Shown: positions 19,713 to 31,700 of the stretch, one piece after another | How positions within the stretch are numbered: position 1 is the stretch's first letter | Layout of the letters: the number at the start of each line of letters is the position of its first letter | Assembly (NCBI GenBank): GCA_036250195.1 | Contig: JAVHZZ010000063.1 | Location: 434,001-498,000 of the forward strand | Direction of reading: 5' to 3' | Origin: Mixophyes australis | Lineage: Eukaryota > Chordata > Amphibia > Anura > Limnodynastidae | DNA length: 64,000 bases | Translations under genes and position numbers: made by a program | Notes under the pieces: generated by a model | What the model was told of the DNA's origin: nothing | What the model saw: the letters and a program-made list of their open reading frames with translations, nothing else | Databases searched by the model: none

Positions 19713-22096
19713 CTGTAGGGGAAAAAAGTTTGAGTCCACGCCTGCTAAGAAAACTGATACTGATCTTAGTAAATGTAACAAGGATTAGTTATTATCGCAG
19801 GCCTGGATGTTCTATGGGGGAATTCAATTGGCAGCGTTACTCGTGAGAATAACGCAGCCCACGCCCTATTATCGTTAGTACGATAATTTTAACGCGGCTC
19901 TCTACTCAAGGCTTTCAGAGCTGCAAGCGAAAATCAATGTTGAGATTACCGTACTAACGGTAATAATGTGCACTATTACCGTAGTAACATTAATAGTGCA
20001 AGGAACGCGTTATTCTCACGAGTAATGCTGTCAATTGAATTCCCTCCTCTGAATGTAACTTAATTAAAGAGCACAAATTGTGCGGACATAATGAATTTTA
20101 CCAGCTTCCTTCACCATTATGTGTTCTAATAAAGTCATGTGATGAACTACAGAAGCTCTAAGGCTCATATACAAACATCAAAACATTCAGTTGCTTCCTT
20201 AAAAGCAGCTTCTCCTCCCAAACTAGCTCATTAAAATAACAGTGCAAAACTAGACACAGTTGTGCGCCTTATCTGCACTTAGCAAAGCCGCCCCCTGATC
20301 TATCTGTTTCCTCCAATCAGACCTTTTGCAGAGGATAATAGAATCCATCTAAATATGAAGTCAAAAAGCCACCATACCTCATTGATGGGAACTTCACATC
20401 CAGCATCTTCAGTTGTCTTCACTTCATCAGATGCTGAGAATTCTGACTGTTGATAAAATGTTTGCATATGAAAAGAATGACTACACAATGGGGTAAACCA
20501 TGTACACAGGTACAATATCCTAACCATGAAGCAACCATTAGTTTTACGCAATTCACTCCTGGGGCTGCATGTGCATTAAGTTGTTTTGTTTTTTTAAGCT
20601 GATGGAGATATCACAGATGAGCTGTAACTTGTAGTAACCAATCATAACAAGACATTCCTAGTAGTAGAAGTAGACGGCATTGGACAGAAATGAAACAGAG
20701 GACATATAGATAGCAGAATGTCAGCTTAATAAAAGAAACAGGTAGACAAAGCCAAAAAGACATGCGCATGGTTTAACAAACATGGCAGATTATATTTGTG
20801 TTGCGTCTGTTACATTAATCTACATGCGGAAGCCAAATACCAATAATGGACTGAAATTTTAGGAGCTACAGCCAAAGATACATTCCTAGTACTCGTAAAA
20901 CAGGATAGCACTTCACGTGAACCAAACAAATGAGAAGACCATCCCCAGACTAATAGTAGGATATCAGAGTAACTGATAGTGTAATTTAGCAGATATTTAC
21001 AAACGTTGCATGAAATGGGAAACCCTCAGGAATCAAACACTCGATCCTAAAGAGATCAATTTTATCAGGAGGTAGAAGATTTACCGATGTCCAGCTCTAC
21101 TCCTGGGCTTTGTGTTGACTTTTGCTACCTCTGGTACTATCATCATCATCATTTATTTATATAGCGCCAGCATATTCCATAGTGCTTTACAAATGGATAC
21201 AAACACAGTAATAAAACAGTACTGGGTAATACAGACAGACAGAGAAGTAAGAGGACCCTGCTCACAAGCTTACAACCTATGGGACAATGTAAGTTTGATA
21301 CATGAGGTTAAGTGCTATATATTGTATATTGGTCAGATTGCAACTGTAAAAAGTGCTCAGTGGGCTATATGATCCAGTCACACAGCAATGTTGGTCAGGG
21401 GCTCAGAGAGATAGAGATGGGATGTGGGGAATAAAGGATAGTTTTGAGCCAAAGATCACACCTAGGCAGCAAGTGTGGGGTAGGATATTTTGTCATGTTC
21501 TCAACAGAAATCTAAATGTTTTGCAAGCCCAGATATAAAAATTACTCATATAAGCAGAAGCATAATAGAAATCTGATTTTTCCACATATCCTCTGCTGTA
21601 CCTGGTATCTGAACTGGATTCCATTTTTCTGCGCCACCCCTCCACCCCTCCACCCAGCTTGCTGTTGCTTTAGACCTCCCACCGCCACCACCAAGGCCCA
21701 ATGGCCTCAACTTCAATTATGTTCCATCTGTGTAAAATTAATATAATGTGAAGTGGTCACTGATGGGAAGACTTATATTTTTAGAAAGTTGTATCTTAGT
21801 AAATACCTCCGAGCTGTGATCCAGATAAAATCCTGGGGGCGGTGACTCCAGTCTTGGTGCGCACTAATAGGACAACAAGGAGCAGAAAAAGTAAATGTTA
21901 TTACAGAGAGAGAATATGGGTTTTAAAAATGAATACAGAGAAAATCCAGTGAATTGTTATAACAAGAGTAGGAGTTACTAGGGTCTAGGATGATATTGCA
22001 AATTTGAATTTATGTAAATTTTACATTTCATACATAGATTACTACATTACTACATTATTATTATATATATATATATATATATATGATTTTATATAT

Positions 22097-22151
<55 letters not shown>

Positions 22152-25100
22152 CATACATGACATTTAATAGTGTATTATTGTAGTAGGTTTAGAACTATGT
22201 GACTTAGTAACTCTCTCCCTGAATGATGGCACTGTGCTGTTAACGTTAGACCATAGGGCCCCCCTCTCTTAAGTACCCTGGGCCCCCCAAATCCTTAATC
22301 TAGCTCTGCCTCCTTTGCTACATTCACAATATGATGACAGCAGGTCAACCAGATCTTATGAGTAATGACCTCAAAGTCCGAAAAATGTCACCTGACTGCC
22401 CAACTTCTTATGTCTTTAAAGCAAGAAAGAGTGACCTGTATAATTCTCTTATCTTAGAAGTTCCTGGGTGCAGATTGCTGCCATGTGCTTCTCTATAGGA
22501 GGCACTGGCCTGGCCCTGTGTTTCTGCACTGGGTGGAGTAACTTGCCCTTAAACATCATACTATCACCATCACCATACTATCACCACGGTCAGGGATTGA
22601 GGCATCACTGTCAGTCATCCAGCAGTGCACCATGGCCACATAACAAGCACTCTCTGTACGGAACCTTTTCTTATTCAATTTGATTCCAGAGAACTCTATT
22701 ATAGATGTGAGATCTCTGTTCTCAAACATCTTTCCCCATAGTGGCCTTATGAACTGTCAGATCTATTCAGGTCGAAATGATCTACTGAAGGAGATTACTT
22801 TACACCTCATCCATTCATACTCATACAAGTGGGTGAGTAAGAAGAAGACAGAATATTTTATACATTGTGATGACTGGGCAGCATAGTTTTATCAGGTGCA
22901 GATATAGAAATTATTCATATTAACAGGAGCATAATAGATATCTGATATGTACACATTGCTGTAGACCACCCACCATCACCAACCAGCAAGGCCCATGACC
23001 TCAACCATATTCCATCTGTGTTAAATAAATATAATATGGAGAGTCTTTTAAAAAGTTGTATATCTAGAACATACCTTAAAGGTGTAATTCAGAAGATATT
23101 TTTCTAAATCTGTATCCGGTGTTGGTGCATGACACTAAGAAAACAGGATGCAGAAAAAGTAAATGTCATTATAAACATGAGACATCTCTGTTCTCAAACA
23201 TCATTCACCAAAATGACCTCACAGACCGGTGGGAATATTCAGATCTAACTGATCTACTCTTGTAGATTATGTTACACCTCTTCCATTCATACTTATACAA
23301 GTAAGTGGAAGGGAGTTCTATGAATCCAGGACAAGAAAGAAAACGGGAGACAGTATATTTCGGTCATTGTGACGACTGAACAGGATAGTTTTCTCAAGGT
23401 CAGATATAGAAATGACCCATATTAGCAGACAGATAATAGAGATCGGATGTTTGCATCTGGTACCTTAGAAGTACTGGATTTCATCTTTGCTCCAGCCCTC
23501 CACCCAGCTCGCTGTTGGTGTAGACCACCCACCGCTAACATGCCCCATCAACCTCAACCATATTCAATCTGTGAAGAGTCCACTGATGGGAAGATTTATA
23601 TGTTTAGAAAGCTGTATACCTAGACAATACTTACTCGCAAGCTGGAATCCAAATGTACTCCTGGAGGTGCTGATCCGGCGCTTGGTACATCTTCCTAAGA
23701 CAACCGGGGGCAGTAAAAGTAATTGTCATTACAAACATATTGTAGGAGGAAGTATATGGGTTTTAAAAATGAAAGTCTCTCAACACATGGCTTCAACCTC
23801 AAACATATACCATTGGTGTAAAATAAATAAATATAAAATGAAGAGTCCGCTGATGGGAAGACTTATATCTTTAGAAAGTTATATATGTAGAAAATACCTC
23901 CGAGCTGGAGCCCATATAAAATACCCGCGGTGGTGACTGCGGTCTTGATACACTCTCCTAAGACAACCGGGAACATAAAAAGTAAATATGGTTAACCCCA
24001 GATATGTGATGCTCGCCTATACAGTCTGTCCTATTTCCTAAATGAGTTGCATCTACCATTAACTTATACAAGTTGAGAATGTTACATTTTAGCAGATACA
24101 CAGATCACGCCGGGGTTCTTCTTTAAAAATTGCCATCTTAATTGCCAGCAGCACCTAGTCCCAGATGTGACTGTATGCAGGGGCCCCCGGCTCCCTTAAG
24201 TATGACAGCGTTATTACGTCACGTCAGGAGCCTCCCTGCACACACTGCGGGAACAGGTGCTGGACACAAGAGAGACGAAAAAAGAGAGAAACCCTAAAAT
24301 AATTATATCATTAAGGGGGCACTATTATAAATTATAATCATCAAGGGGGCACTAATATTAATTAAAATCATTTAGGGATTAATTATGAACAACAAGGGGG
24401 CAATCATTTTAATTACACTCATCCAGGGGACTGGATTTCATTTTTTGTCTTACCACACCACACAGTTTGATGTTGCTGTAGACGACCCACCATCACATCA
24501 CCACCAGGACCTATGGCTTCAACCTCAACCATATACCATTGGTGTGAAATAAGTAAATATAAAATGAAGAGTCCACTGATGGGAAGACTTATATCTTTAG
24601 AAAGTTATATATGTAAAAAATACCTCCGAGCTGGAGCCCACATAAAATCCCTGTGGTGGTGACTGCGGTCTTGATACACTCTCCTAAGACAACCGGGAAA
24701 ATAAAAAGTAAATGTCATTACAAACATACTGTAGGAGGGAAACAAATGAATGACTCTCAATACAAAGGAAAGCCAGTGAATTGGAATAACAAGGACATAG
24801 GTTACTAGAGACTATTAATACATTTTAACTTTGAATTTAAGTGATGAAATTTACATGATACTGGTATAAAAATGACTGCTGATTCATACCACAGGCTCTT
24901 TGCAAGATGGATGTTAAAGAACCATTGGTGGGAATAACTGGTACCTGGACCACTACCTGGTGAGGATCATGTTAGGGAAACATGAGAACCTTGAAGAGGA
25001 GGCTCATATAGGGCCTGATTCAAGTCCGAACGCAACTTGCACCTAACTTGCTCTTAAGAAAAGATCACGGAACCCATATTCAAATCCAAGCGGACATCAA

Positions 25101-26190
25101 GATGTGTTTAAGTTTGAATCTGGGTGTAAGTGCAATCTGCCTAAACGTTACATGTTGTACATTAACAGAGCACAGCGCAGTATACACACAAGCGTATGTG
25201 CAATATAAGGTATTTAAATAAAGCCTAGAAAAAAAATGATGAACAACTCTAAACAGTATAATCATATTTATATTTTTTTTACATTAAATACATAAATCAA
25301 GATCTCCTTAATGCATATTGTACATACAATGGGCCTGATTAGTTAAGGAAAAGAAAATAAGTAAAAAAAGGAGTAACTTTGCATCTTGGCAAAACCATGT
25401 TGCCTTGGAGTGGGAGGCAAATTTAAAATGTCATGGTAGATTTATAGTTGGGGTTGGGCATGTCCTAGATCAACTTTAAATTTCAGTGTAAAATTAAAGC
25501 TATCAAGTATTTGTGTGTTACATGAAAAACAGCCAGTATTTATCTTATGTGCTAAATAATAACCCTATTTTCACCCCTTGCATTGTAACATGGTTTTGTC
25601 CAGGAGAAAAACCTTGCCACCATTGTTCCCTTATGTGTTGTAGGCAGTTGTAAGTGTCATTTGCTTTGGACATGAATTACATGCAATTGCGTTAATTGGA
25701 GTAAAGTCCGTTTTGGAGCAAGCGCAGGTCTATTTCACGCAAGATAAGTCTGAACATGAATCTGGCCCATAATATTACATGTACATCTTTATACATAGAA
25801 GAGACTAAAATCTTTGGCGTTGTTAGGGGAGGAGGGTAAAGGGTGCCCATGAGGGTGTGGCCACGCACCCATTGTGATGTGACCACACCTCCATTTATGG
25901 ACGCACTGCTGCAAACTGTGTTTTATTTTGATTTGGGGATTGCAAAAGTTGGGAGGCATGGAATAAAGACTGAATATTACTTATAATATAACTAAAATGT
26001 AACAATATTACAACATAAGCGCATTGTCACATGTGTTGAAGCTTAACCTGTGCCTCAATTTAGAATTGAACAACAATCTTCCATATATAATATAGTAGAC
26101 AAGACATTTAACCTCAGCGATGGAATGTCCAGCGATGTTTTCCTTATTCCTCTGGGAGGTGTCATTGGGATCTCCAACGAGGGTCTCCAT
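19326..26190 (-). CDS. Candidate multi-exon gene with duplicated micro-exons (276 residues)
   Basis: Eight minus-strand segments bounded by plausible AG/GT sites join without a stop: 26190-26113 (from ATG), 24683-24624, 23957-23898, 23694-23635, 23134-23075, 21863-21807, 20446-20378 and 19712-19326 (TGA). Lengths are 78, 60, 60, 60, 60, 57, 69 and 387, all multiples of three in phase 0. The middle exons encode Pro/Ser-rich 19-20 residue units such as ESVSRPQSPPQGFY; the last exon has FSFFCLCSWCC followed by a basic RSRLQSLWRWIRKRCGRVV tail. There is no signal peptide or catalytic motif. I recognise no family. Phase-0 micro-exons can be skipped or multiplied without frameshift. The model is by eye: splice usage is unproven, and exons may be missing between 26113 and 24683. 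Confidence 0.5.
19818..20044. mobile_element. 227 bp MITE with about 38 bp inverted termini
   Basis: It begins GGGAATTCAATTGGCAGCGT and ends with the near-perfect complement. Internal CTATTATCGTTAGTACG-type palindromes add secondary structure. It lies in the last intron of the candidate gene. No unambiguous target duplication is seen. Confidence 0.8.
20378..20446 (-). CDS. Exon 7 of candidate gene (69 bp)
   Basis: Acceptor CATTTTATCAACAG, donor GAG|GTATGG. It encodes SEFSASDEVKTTEDAGCEVP plus INE, an acidic unit not obviously related to the micro-exons. Phase 0 on both sides. Confidence 0.5.
20447..21130. other. Intronic sequence, no feature
   Basis: No repeat family or frame is recognised. 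Confidence 0.4.
21137..21538 (-). mobile_element. L2 LINE 3' end, internally deleted
   Basis: It starts with CATCATCATCATTTATTTAT and ATAGCGCCAGC, the reverse complement of the L2 3' tail also found at 54285, then matches 54300-54530 and jumps to sequence matching 55138-55230 (ATGTGGGGAATAAAGGATAG). The middle is deleted. It lies in an intron of the candidate gene, on the same strand. Confidence 0.75.
21807..21863 (-). CDS. Micro-exon e (57 bp)
   Basis: Acceptor TTGTCCTATTAG, donor GAG|GTATTT. It encodes CAPRLESPPPGFYLDHSSE, clearly related to a and b over ESPPPGFY and SSE. Confidence 0.5.
22060..22158. repeat. TA microsatellite, two blocks
   Basis: (TA)n interrupted by GATTTTATATATACACA, ending TACATACATACATGAC. 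Confidence 0.95.
23075..23134 (-). CDS. Micro-exon d (60 bp)
   Basis: Acceptor CTGTTTTCTTAG, donor AAG|GTATGT. It encodes CHAPTPDTDLEKYLLNYTFK. The exon body has little left of the Pro/Ser pattern, but the intron flanks still match the other units. Confidence 0.45.
23635..23694 (-). CDS. Micro-exon c (60 bp)
   Basis: Acceptor CCGGTTGTCTTAG, donor CGA|GTAAGT (strong). It encodes EDVPSAGSAPPGVHLDSSLR. It shares length, phase, acceptor and flanking intron sequence with a and b but is more diverged. Confidence 0.5.
23898..23957 (-). CDS. Micro-exon b (60 bp)
   Basis: Same acceptor and donor as micro-exon a. It encodes ESVSRPQSPPRVFYMGSSSE, three residues different from a. Confidence 0.5.
24293..24432. 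repeat. Short tandem repeat, about four units of 35-45 bp
   Basis: The motif AATCATCAAGGGGGCACTAA recurs with variation (ATCATTAAGGGGGCACTA, AACAAGGGGGCAATCA, ATCCAGGGGA). Confidence 0.65.
24624..24683 (-). CDS. Micro-exon a (60 bp)
   Basis: Acceptor CCCGGTTGTCTTAG, donor GAG|GTATTT. It encodes ESVSRPQSPPQGFYVGSSSE. The exon and its flanks closely match 23898-23957, so the two are recent duplicates. Confidence 0.5.
25012..25768. mobile_element. MITE pair, one nested in the other
   Basis: The outer element starts GGGCCTGATTCAAGTCCGAA at 25012 and ends TGAACATGAATCTGGCCC at 25768, an inverted terminus. Inside, from 25331, a second MITE starts GGGCCTGATTAGTTAAGG, carries CTTGGCAAAACCATGTTGC and GGCATGTCCTAGATCAAC, and fades after GGTTTTGTCCAGGAG near 25615 without its complementary end. 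The inner family recurs at 27690 and 45739/48831. Confidence 0.7.
25769..26112. other. Intron 2 sequence, no feature
   Basis: Nothing recognised; a coding exon here cannot be excluded. Confidence 0.4.
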
Positions 26191-26204
26191 TACAGCTTCT
26201 GGCA
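26113..26204 (-). CDS. Exon 2 of candidate gene, with start codon
   Basis: The acceptor is TTGTCTCCCCAG at 26205 and the donor is GAG|GTTAAA (weak). The ATG at 26190 has G at -3 and G at +4, and opens METLVGDPNDTSQRNKENIA. The 14 bases before it would be 5' UTR joined to the upstream first exon. Confidence 0.45.
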
Positions 26205-27689
26205 CTGGGGAGACAAGAATATTCATTATCAGTTAATATATTCTCAATGATGGGTGACTTTGTTTTACTATAAATTATCATTAATTTACCCCATGGTATT
26301 AGCAATATAAAATCTGTTAAACATGTTCCTTATGTGTCTGATCTTCATCCATGTGTTTGTTCATTATCCCTGTTTTGTGCCTTTCACCCTTAGTTCCTCC
26401 CCAGTTGTCTCTTATGTGCGTTCCTTTGTGTGCAATAGCTCCCTCTTGTGTGTAGATCCAGTCTGCACTGTCTGACACTCAGGAGGGATAAGGGACTTTC
26501 AATTTGAACATCGCTTCTGTGAAATTTTCCGATTAGAATGTGGCCTATGCCGATAGAGAGTCCATAACTGATCTACATGGAAAAGTTAGCTACCGCGGCA
26601 TAACCGTGGACCTTGGCTAGTACATGAGTCCCATTAATTATTATTACTATCGTAGTTGATATGTAATATAACACAGTGATCGGCAGAACAGGTATTGGGA
26701 AAAACAGAGTATACAAAATACAGGGACATACAAAGTAGACAAACATGACCACATCTTGATGGGGCGTGGTCAAGGAACGGTGAGGGCGTGGTCATTAGCT
26801 ATCGCCCTTATCCAAACATTCCCACAAGCTGGACAAATATGTCCCCGGGCAGGATAGTGGACAGAGCCCTAAATTCGGGACTCTTCTGCTGAAATTGGGA
26901 CATTTGGGAGGTAACTACCATACTGCTTATCAATTGTGGTGAAACTATACCATAAACAAGAAAAAAACACATACTGAGAGGCATTGGCGCAAACATGATA
27001 TAGGGAGGAACCAAAATATATCTTACCAGAAAAAGCCCATATCCAGTTGGAGGAAATCTGCTATTTTATATATGTAAAGCAGCTCCCATATAATATTTAG
27101 TGATAACCTTAAAAATTGTCACCGGATTATAGCATCAGTCATAGAAAACGGGGCCATAATCTGTTAATAAACACACAAATGGAGCCATAATTTGCTGACA
27201 ATCATAGAAAACAAACTACCCTGCAAACTCTCCTGTCAGGGCCCGGAGCAGTTCTTCTCTTACCCCTTACTGGCAGTTTGCTCTCCTACAGCCAGAGACC
27301 AGGGCAGGACCGGAAGGTGAGCGCTATCTGTCTGTAACAGAACATGCTGACAGCGGCTTCAGGACTCAACAAGTTACATCGGACTTACATGAAAGATGGG
27401 GGATGGGGGGTGCTGGGTGTACCATTGGGTGCCCTAAATGTCCGTATTAAATTCTTGTTTGATATTACCACTGGGTTCCCCGCCCTAATGAACACATTTA
27501 TATTTTTCTTACATCTGGAAGAACTGCGGATGACAGGTTTGTCTTCACTCATTGTTGTGTCTCTTGTAAGACTTAGCGATCAATCTGTTGTTAGGAAAAT
27601 TATTCAAAACATGGTTACTTTCAGAGCTCTTCATTATTTAATAAAAAAAGTTACTAAAAGCAGGTCTCAAAAAATGTGTCCCAAAGGTA
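26205..27689. other. Putative intron 1, no feature recognised
   Basis: A 129-residue plus frame at 27344-27733 has no domain and runs into the neighbouring MITE. Other frames are short. Confidence 0.4.
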
Positions 27690-27993
27690 CTGGGTCTAAT
27701 TCATTAGGAAAGAAAAGCAAAATAAATGAGTAACTTTGCACCTTGGCAAAACCATGTTGCATTGGAGAGGGGGGGGGGGGTAAATTTAGGGGTAGGGCAT
27801 GTCCTAGGTCAACTTTAAAATTCAGTGTAAAAATAAAGCTATCAAGTATTTGTTTGCTACATGGAAAAACAGCCAGTATTTAACTTATATGCAAAATAAT
27901 AAACTCATTTGCACCCCTTACATTTTAACCTGGTTTTGTCTTGGATCAAATATAGTCCTTTATTGCTTTGTTCTCCTTAATGAATCAGGCCCA
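27690..27993. mobile_element. MITE (GGTCTAATTCATTAGG family), near complete
   Basis: It starts GGGTCTAATTCATTAGG and ends CCTTAATGAATCAGGCCC, complementary termini. The body shares CTTTGCACCTTGGCAAAACC with the nested copy at 25331. It contains a poly(G) run at about 27768-27780. Confidence 0.8.
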
Positions 27994-28439
27994 CTGTGTT
28001 TAAATGTATTCTACACTTTACCTCCAACCTTGTCTTGTCTCCCCTCGCTCATCCTTCTCCCCTCACCCCATTACTTCCTCATCCTTTCTAATCTCTGTTA
28101 CTTTCCACTCACCCCCTTTCTCTCCATCCATCTTTGGTTCTCTATCACGGGGGGCTCAAGATGGACTAAAATCATTTTGTTAGTTCTGGATTAGTTTAGT
28201 TCACATTGGGGCTAATGCACATGGGCACCATTACAGTCCTGTAGATTCACTCTTTTATTATATACAGGTTACTCTGCTGTTCCCCCTGTGACCCCACAAG
28301 TGGGCTTACCTGAATAAAGGGCTGGAGACTATCACTAGGGCCCATAGAACGTCAGACCAGGTGTAGAATAAGCACAAGGCACTAACTGGGGCATTTTTTA
28401 TTAGCTATGGGGCATTTTTGGCTTATACATTATTTGCTG

Positions 28440-28640
28440 CACTTTTATTGCTATAATTAGATTGTAGCTCTCTCAGGAGAAGGGTTCTCCCTAGCCTTGG
28501 TTTTTATATTAGCATTTATTTTATCTATATTGTATGTAGCTGTTTTATGTATGACATGTTTTACTCACTAATCTGTAAAGCACATTTGGCCTTAAAAATA
28601 AATAATAATAATAATAATAATAATAATTATAATAATAATA
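28440..28640 (+). mobile_element. LINE 3' end with AATAAT tail
   Basis: TTGTAGCTCTCTCAGGAGAA, CTGTAAAGCAC and a terminal (AATAAT)n microsatellite are the usual shape of an amphibian L2/CR1-type 3' end. There is no coding part. Confidence 0.6.
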
Positions 28641-28706
28641 CACATTTTCTGTAAAACCATTTTAGAAAATGTTCCCCTTTGTGTTCACCTTCAAATTCTT
28701 AGAGAT

Positions 28707-31700
28707 ATTTGGGTTTAAAATCAGGTCCAAGTTTTCATACTTATACTGTACTGTAAATATTGTTACCAGGCTAAAGCTATTAACACAGGGCTTAGAGATG
28801 GGTAAACCAGGAATACACAGACTGTAAATTATTCTCACCCCCTGAATATATCCCATTTATAATATAATCCCCGTCCCAGTCTTGTTACATTACCTGTGGA
28901 GATGACTGACGCTCTGTTTGAGATTCAAGTGTAAACAGGTGTTTCCAACCAATCAGATTGAAGAGAATTCTGTGACATCACCAACCCAGGTAGCTCAGTG
29001 CCCAGTAATCCCTGATCAGCCATTGGTTGAGAGCTGTGTAACTGTAAATGGCCATATGTATGACAGCCCTATGTCTTAGTTATGTACATATGTGTAACAT
29101 GGATGAACTGTGTGAATCATGGGGAATTACTTGTGAATCTGCCAATCTGTTAGGTCAGACACAATCTCGTTAGTCACTACTCATAGGCAAACCACAAAGT
29201 AATCTCCCCCAGTTATCTTGAATTCTGTACCTCTTAACATTTCTGATGGCAGGTAGGAGGTATCCTAATGACCAGTCTATGGGTAACCTGCATTAGGACC
29301 TTACACCAGACTAAAATAATCACCTTAGCAAGTGCTTACCCAGTGTGCCAAAATCAAACGTTCTCATGTGTAACGTTCTAATGTAAACTGCAGCATTAAA
29401 TATAGTTCTTGTAAAAATATGATAGTGACTGTTTCCGACTAAGCTTGTTAATTACTGTCATAGGAAATTAAATCAATGGCAGAAGTAGCTACATGAAGAA
29501 ATGTTATTTCAGTAAAGTCTTTGACTTTAGCCAAATATCTATTTTCCACATTACTTTTGAATTTGATTTTTAAATGTATTTGGGTTTAAAATCAGGTCCA
29601 CATTCTTTTTATACTTATACTGTACTGTAAATATTGTTACCAGGTTAAAGCCATTAACACAGGGCTTAGAGATGGGTAAACCAGGAATACACAGACTGTA
29701 AATTATTCTCACCCCCTGAATATATCCCATTTATAATATAATCCCCGTCCCAGTCTTGTTACATTACCTGTGGGGATAACTGACGCTCTGTTTGAGATTC
29801 AAGTGTAAACAGCTGTTTCCAACCAATCAGATTGAAGAGAATTCTGTGACATCACCAACCCAGGTAGCTCAGTGCCCAGTAATCCCTGATCAGCCATTGG
29901 TTGAGAGCTGTGTAACTGTAAATGGCCATATGTATGACAGCCCTATGTCTTAGTTATGTACATATGTGTAACATGGATGAACTGTGTGAATCATGGGGAA
30001 TTACTTGTGAATCTGCCAATCTGTTAGGTCAGACACAATCTCGTTAGTCACTACTCATAGGCAAACCACAAAGTAATCACCCCCAGTTATCTTGAATTCT
30101 GTACCTCTTAACGTCTCTGATGGCAGGTAGGAGGTATCCTAATGACCAGTCTATGGGTAACCTGCATTAGGACCTTACACCAGACTAAAATAATCACCTT
30201 GGCAAGTGCTTACCCAGTGTGCCAAAATCAAACGTTCTCATGTGTAACGTTCTAATGTAAACTGCAGCATTAAATATAGTTCTTGTAAAAATATGATAGT
30301 GACTGTTTCCCATTAAGCTTGTTAATTACTGTCATAGGAAATAAAATCAATGGTAGAAGTAGCTACATGAAGATATGCTTCATGTAAAGTATTTGACATT
30401 GCTCAAATATCTATTTTCCACATTACTTTTTAATTGGATTTTTACATGTATTTGGGTTTAAAATCAGGTCCACATTCTTTTTATACTTATACTGTACTGT
30501 AAATATTGTTACCAGGCTAAAGCCATTAACACAGGGCTTAGAGATGGGTAAACCAGGAATACACAGACTGTAAATTATTCTCACCCCCTGAATATATCCC
30601 ATTTATAATATAATCCCCGTCCCAGTCTTGTTACATTACCTGTGGAGATAACTGACGCTCTGTTTGAGATTCAAGTGTAAACAGGTGTTTCCAACCAATC
30701 AGATTGAAGAGAATTCTGTGACATCACCAACCCAGGTAGCTCAGTGCCCAGTAATCCCTGATCAGCCATTGGTTGAGAGCCGTGTAACTGTAAATGGCCA
30801 TATGTATGACAGCCCTATGTCTTAGTTATGTACATATGTGTAACATGGATGAACTGTGTGAATCATGGGGAATTACTTGTGAATCTGCCAATCTGTTAGG
30901 TCAGACACAATCTCGTTAGTCACTACTCATAGGCAAACCACAAAGTAATCTCCCCCAGTTATCTTGAATTCTGTACCTCTTAACATTTCTGATGGCAGGT
31001 AGGAGGTATCCTAATGACCAGTCTATGGGTAACCTGCATTAGGACCTTACACCAGACTAAAATAATCACCTTAGCAAGTGCTTACCCAGTGTGCCAAAAT
31101 TAAACGTTCTCATGTGTAACGTTCTAATGTAAACTGCAGCATTAAATATAGTTCTTGTAAAAATATGATAGTGACTGTTTCCGACTAAGCTTGTTAATTA
31201 CTGTCATAGGAAATTAAATCAATGGCAGAAGTAGCTACATGAAGAAATGTTATTTCAGTAAAGTCTTTGACTTTAGCCAAATATCTATTTTCCACATTAC
31301 TTTTGAATTTGATTTTTAAATGTATTTGGGTTTAAAATCAGGTCCACATTCTTTTTATACTTATACTGTACTGTAAATATTGTTACCAGGTTAAAGCCAT
31401 TAACACAGGGCTTAGAGATGGGTAAACCAGGAATACACAGACTGTAAATTATTCTCACCCCCTGAATATATCCCATTTATAATATAATCCCCGTCCCAGT
31501 CTTGTTACATTACCTGTGGAGATAACTGACGCTCTGTTTGAGATTCAAGTGTAAACAGGTGTTTCCAACCAATCAGATTGAAGAGAATTCTGTGACATCA
31601 CCAACCCAGGTAGCTCAGTGCCCAGTAATCCCTGATCAGCCATTGGTTGAGAGCCGTGTAACTGTAAATGGCCATATGTATGACAGCCCTATGTCTTAGT

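Larger units (their letters stand above)
21590..24683. repeat. Diverged tandem intron+exon cassette, about five copies
   Basis: Blocks ending at each micro-exon (about 21590-21863, 22940-23134, 23470-23694, 23790-23957, 24430-24683) share intron sequence such as GTAGACCACCCACC, CCTCAACCATATTCC, CACTGATGGGAAGA and TTTAGAAAG. Partial inter-cassette homology also links 22690-22910 with 23180-23470 (GAGATCTCTGTTCTCAAACATC). The exons multiplied with their introns. Confidence 0.75.

Noticed and set aside
27344..27733. 129 codon ORF as a gene
   Set aside because: Its end runs into a MITE and nothing in it is recognised.
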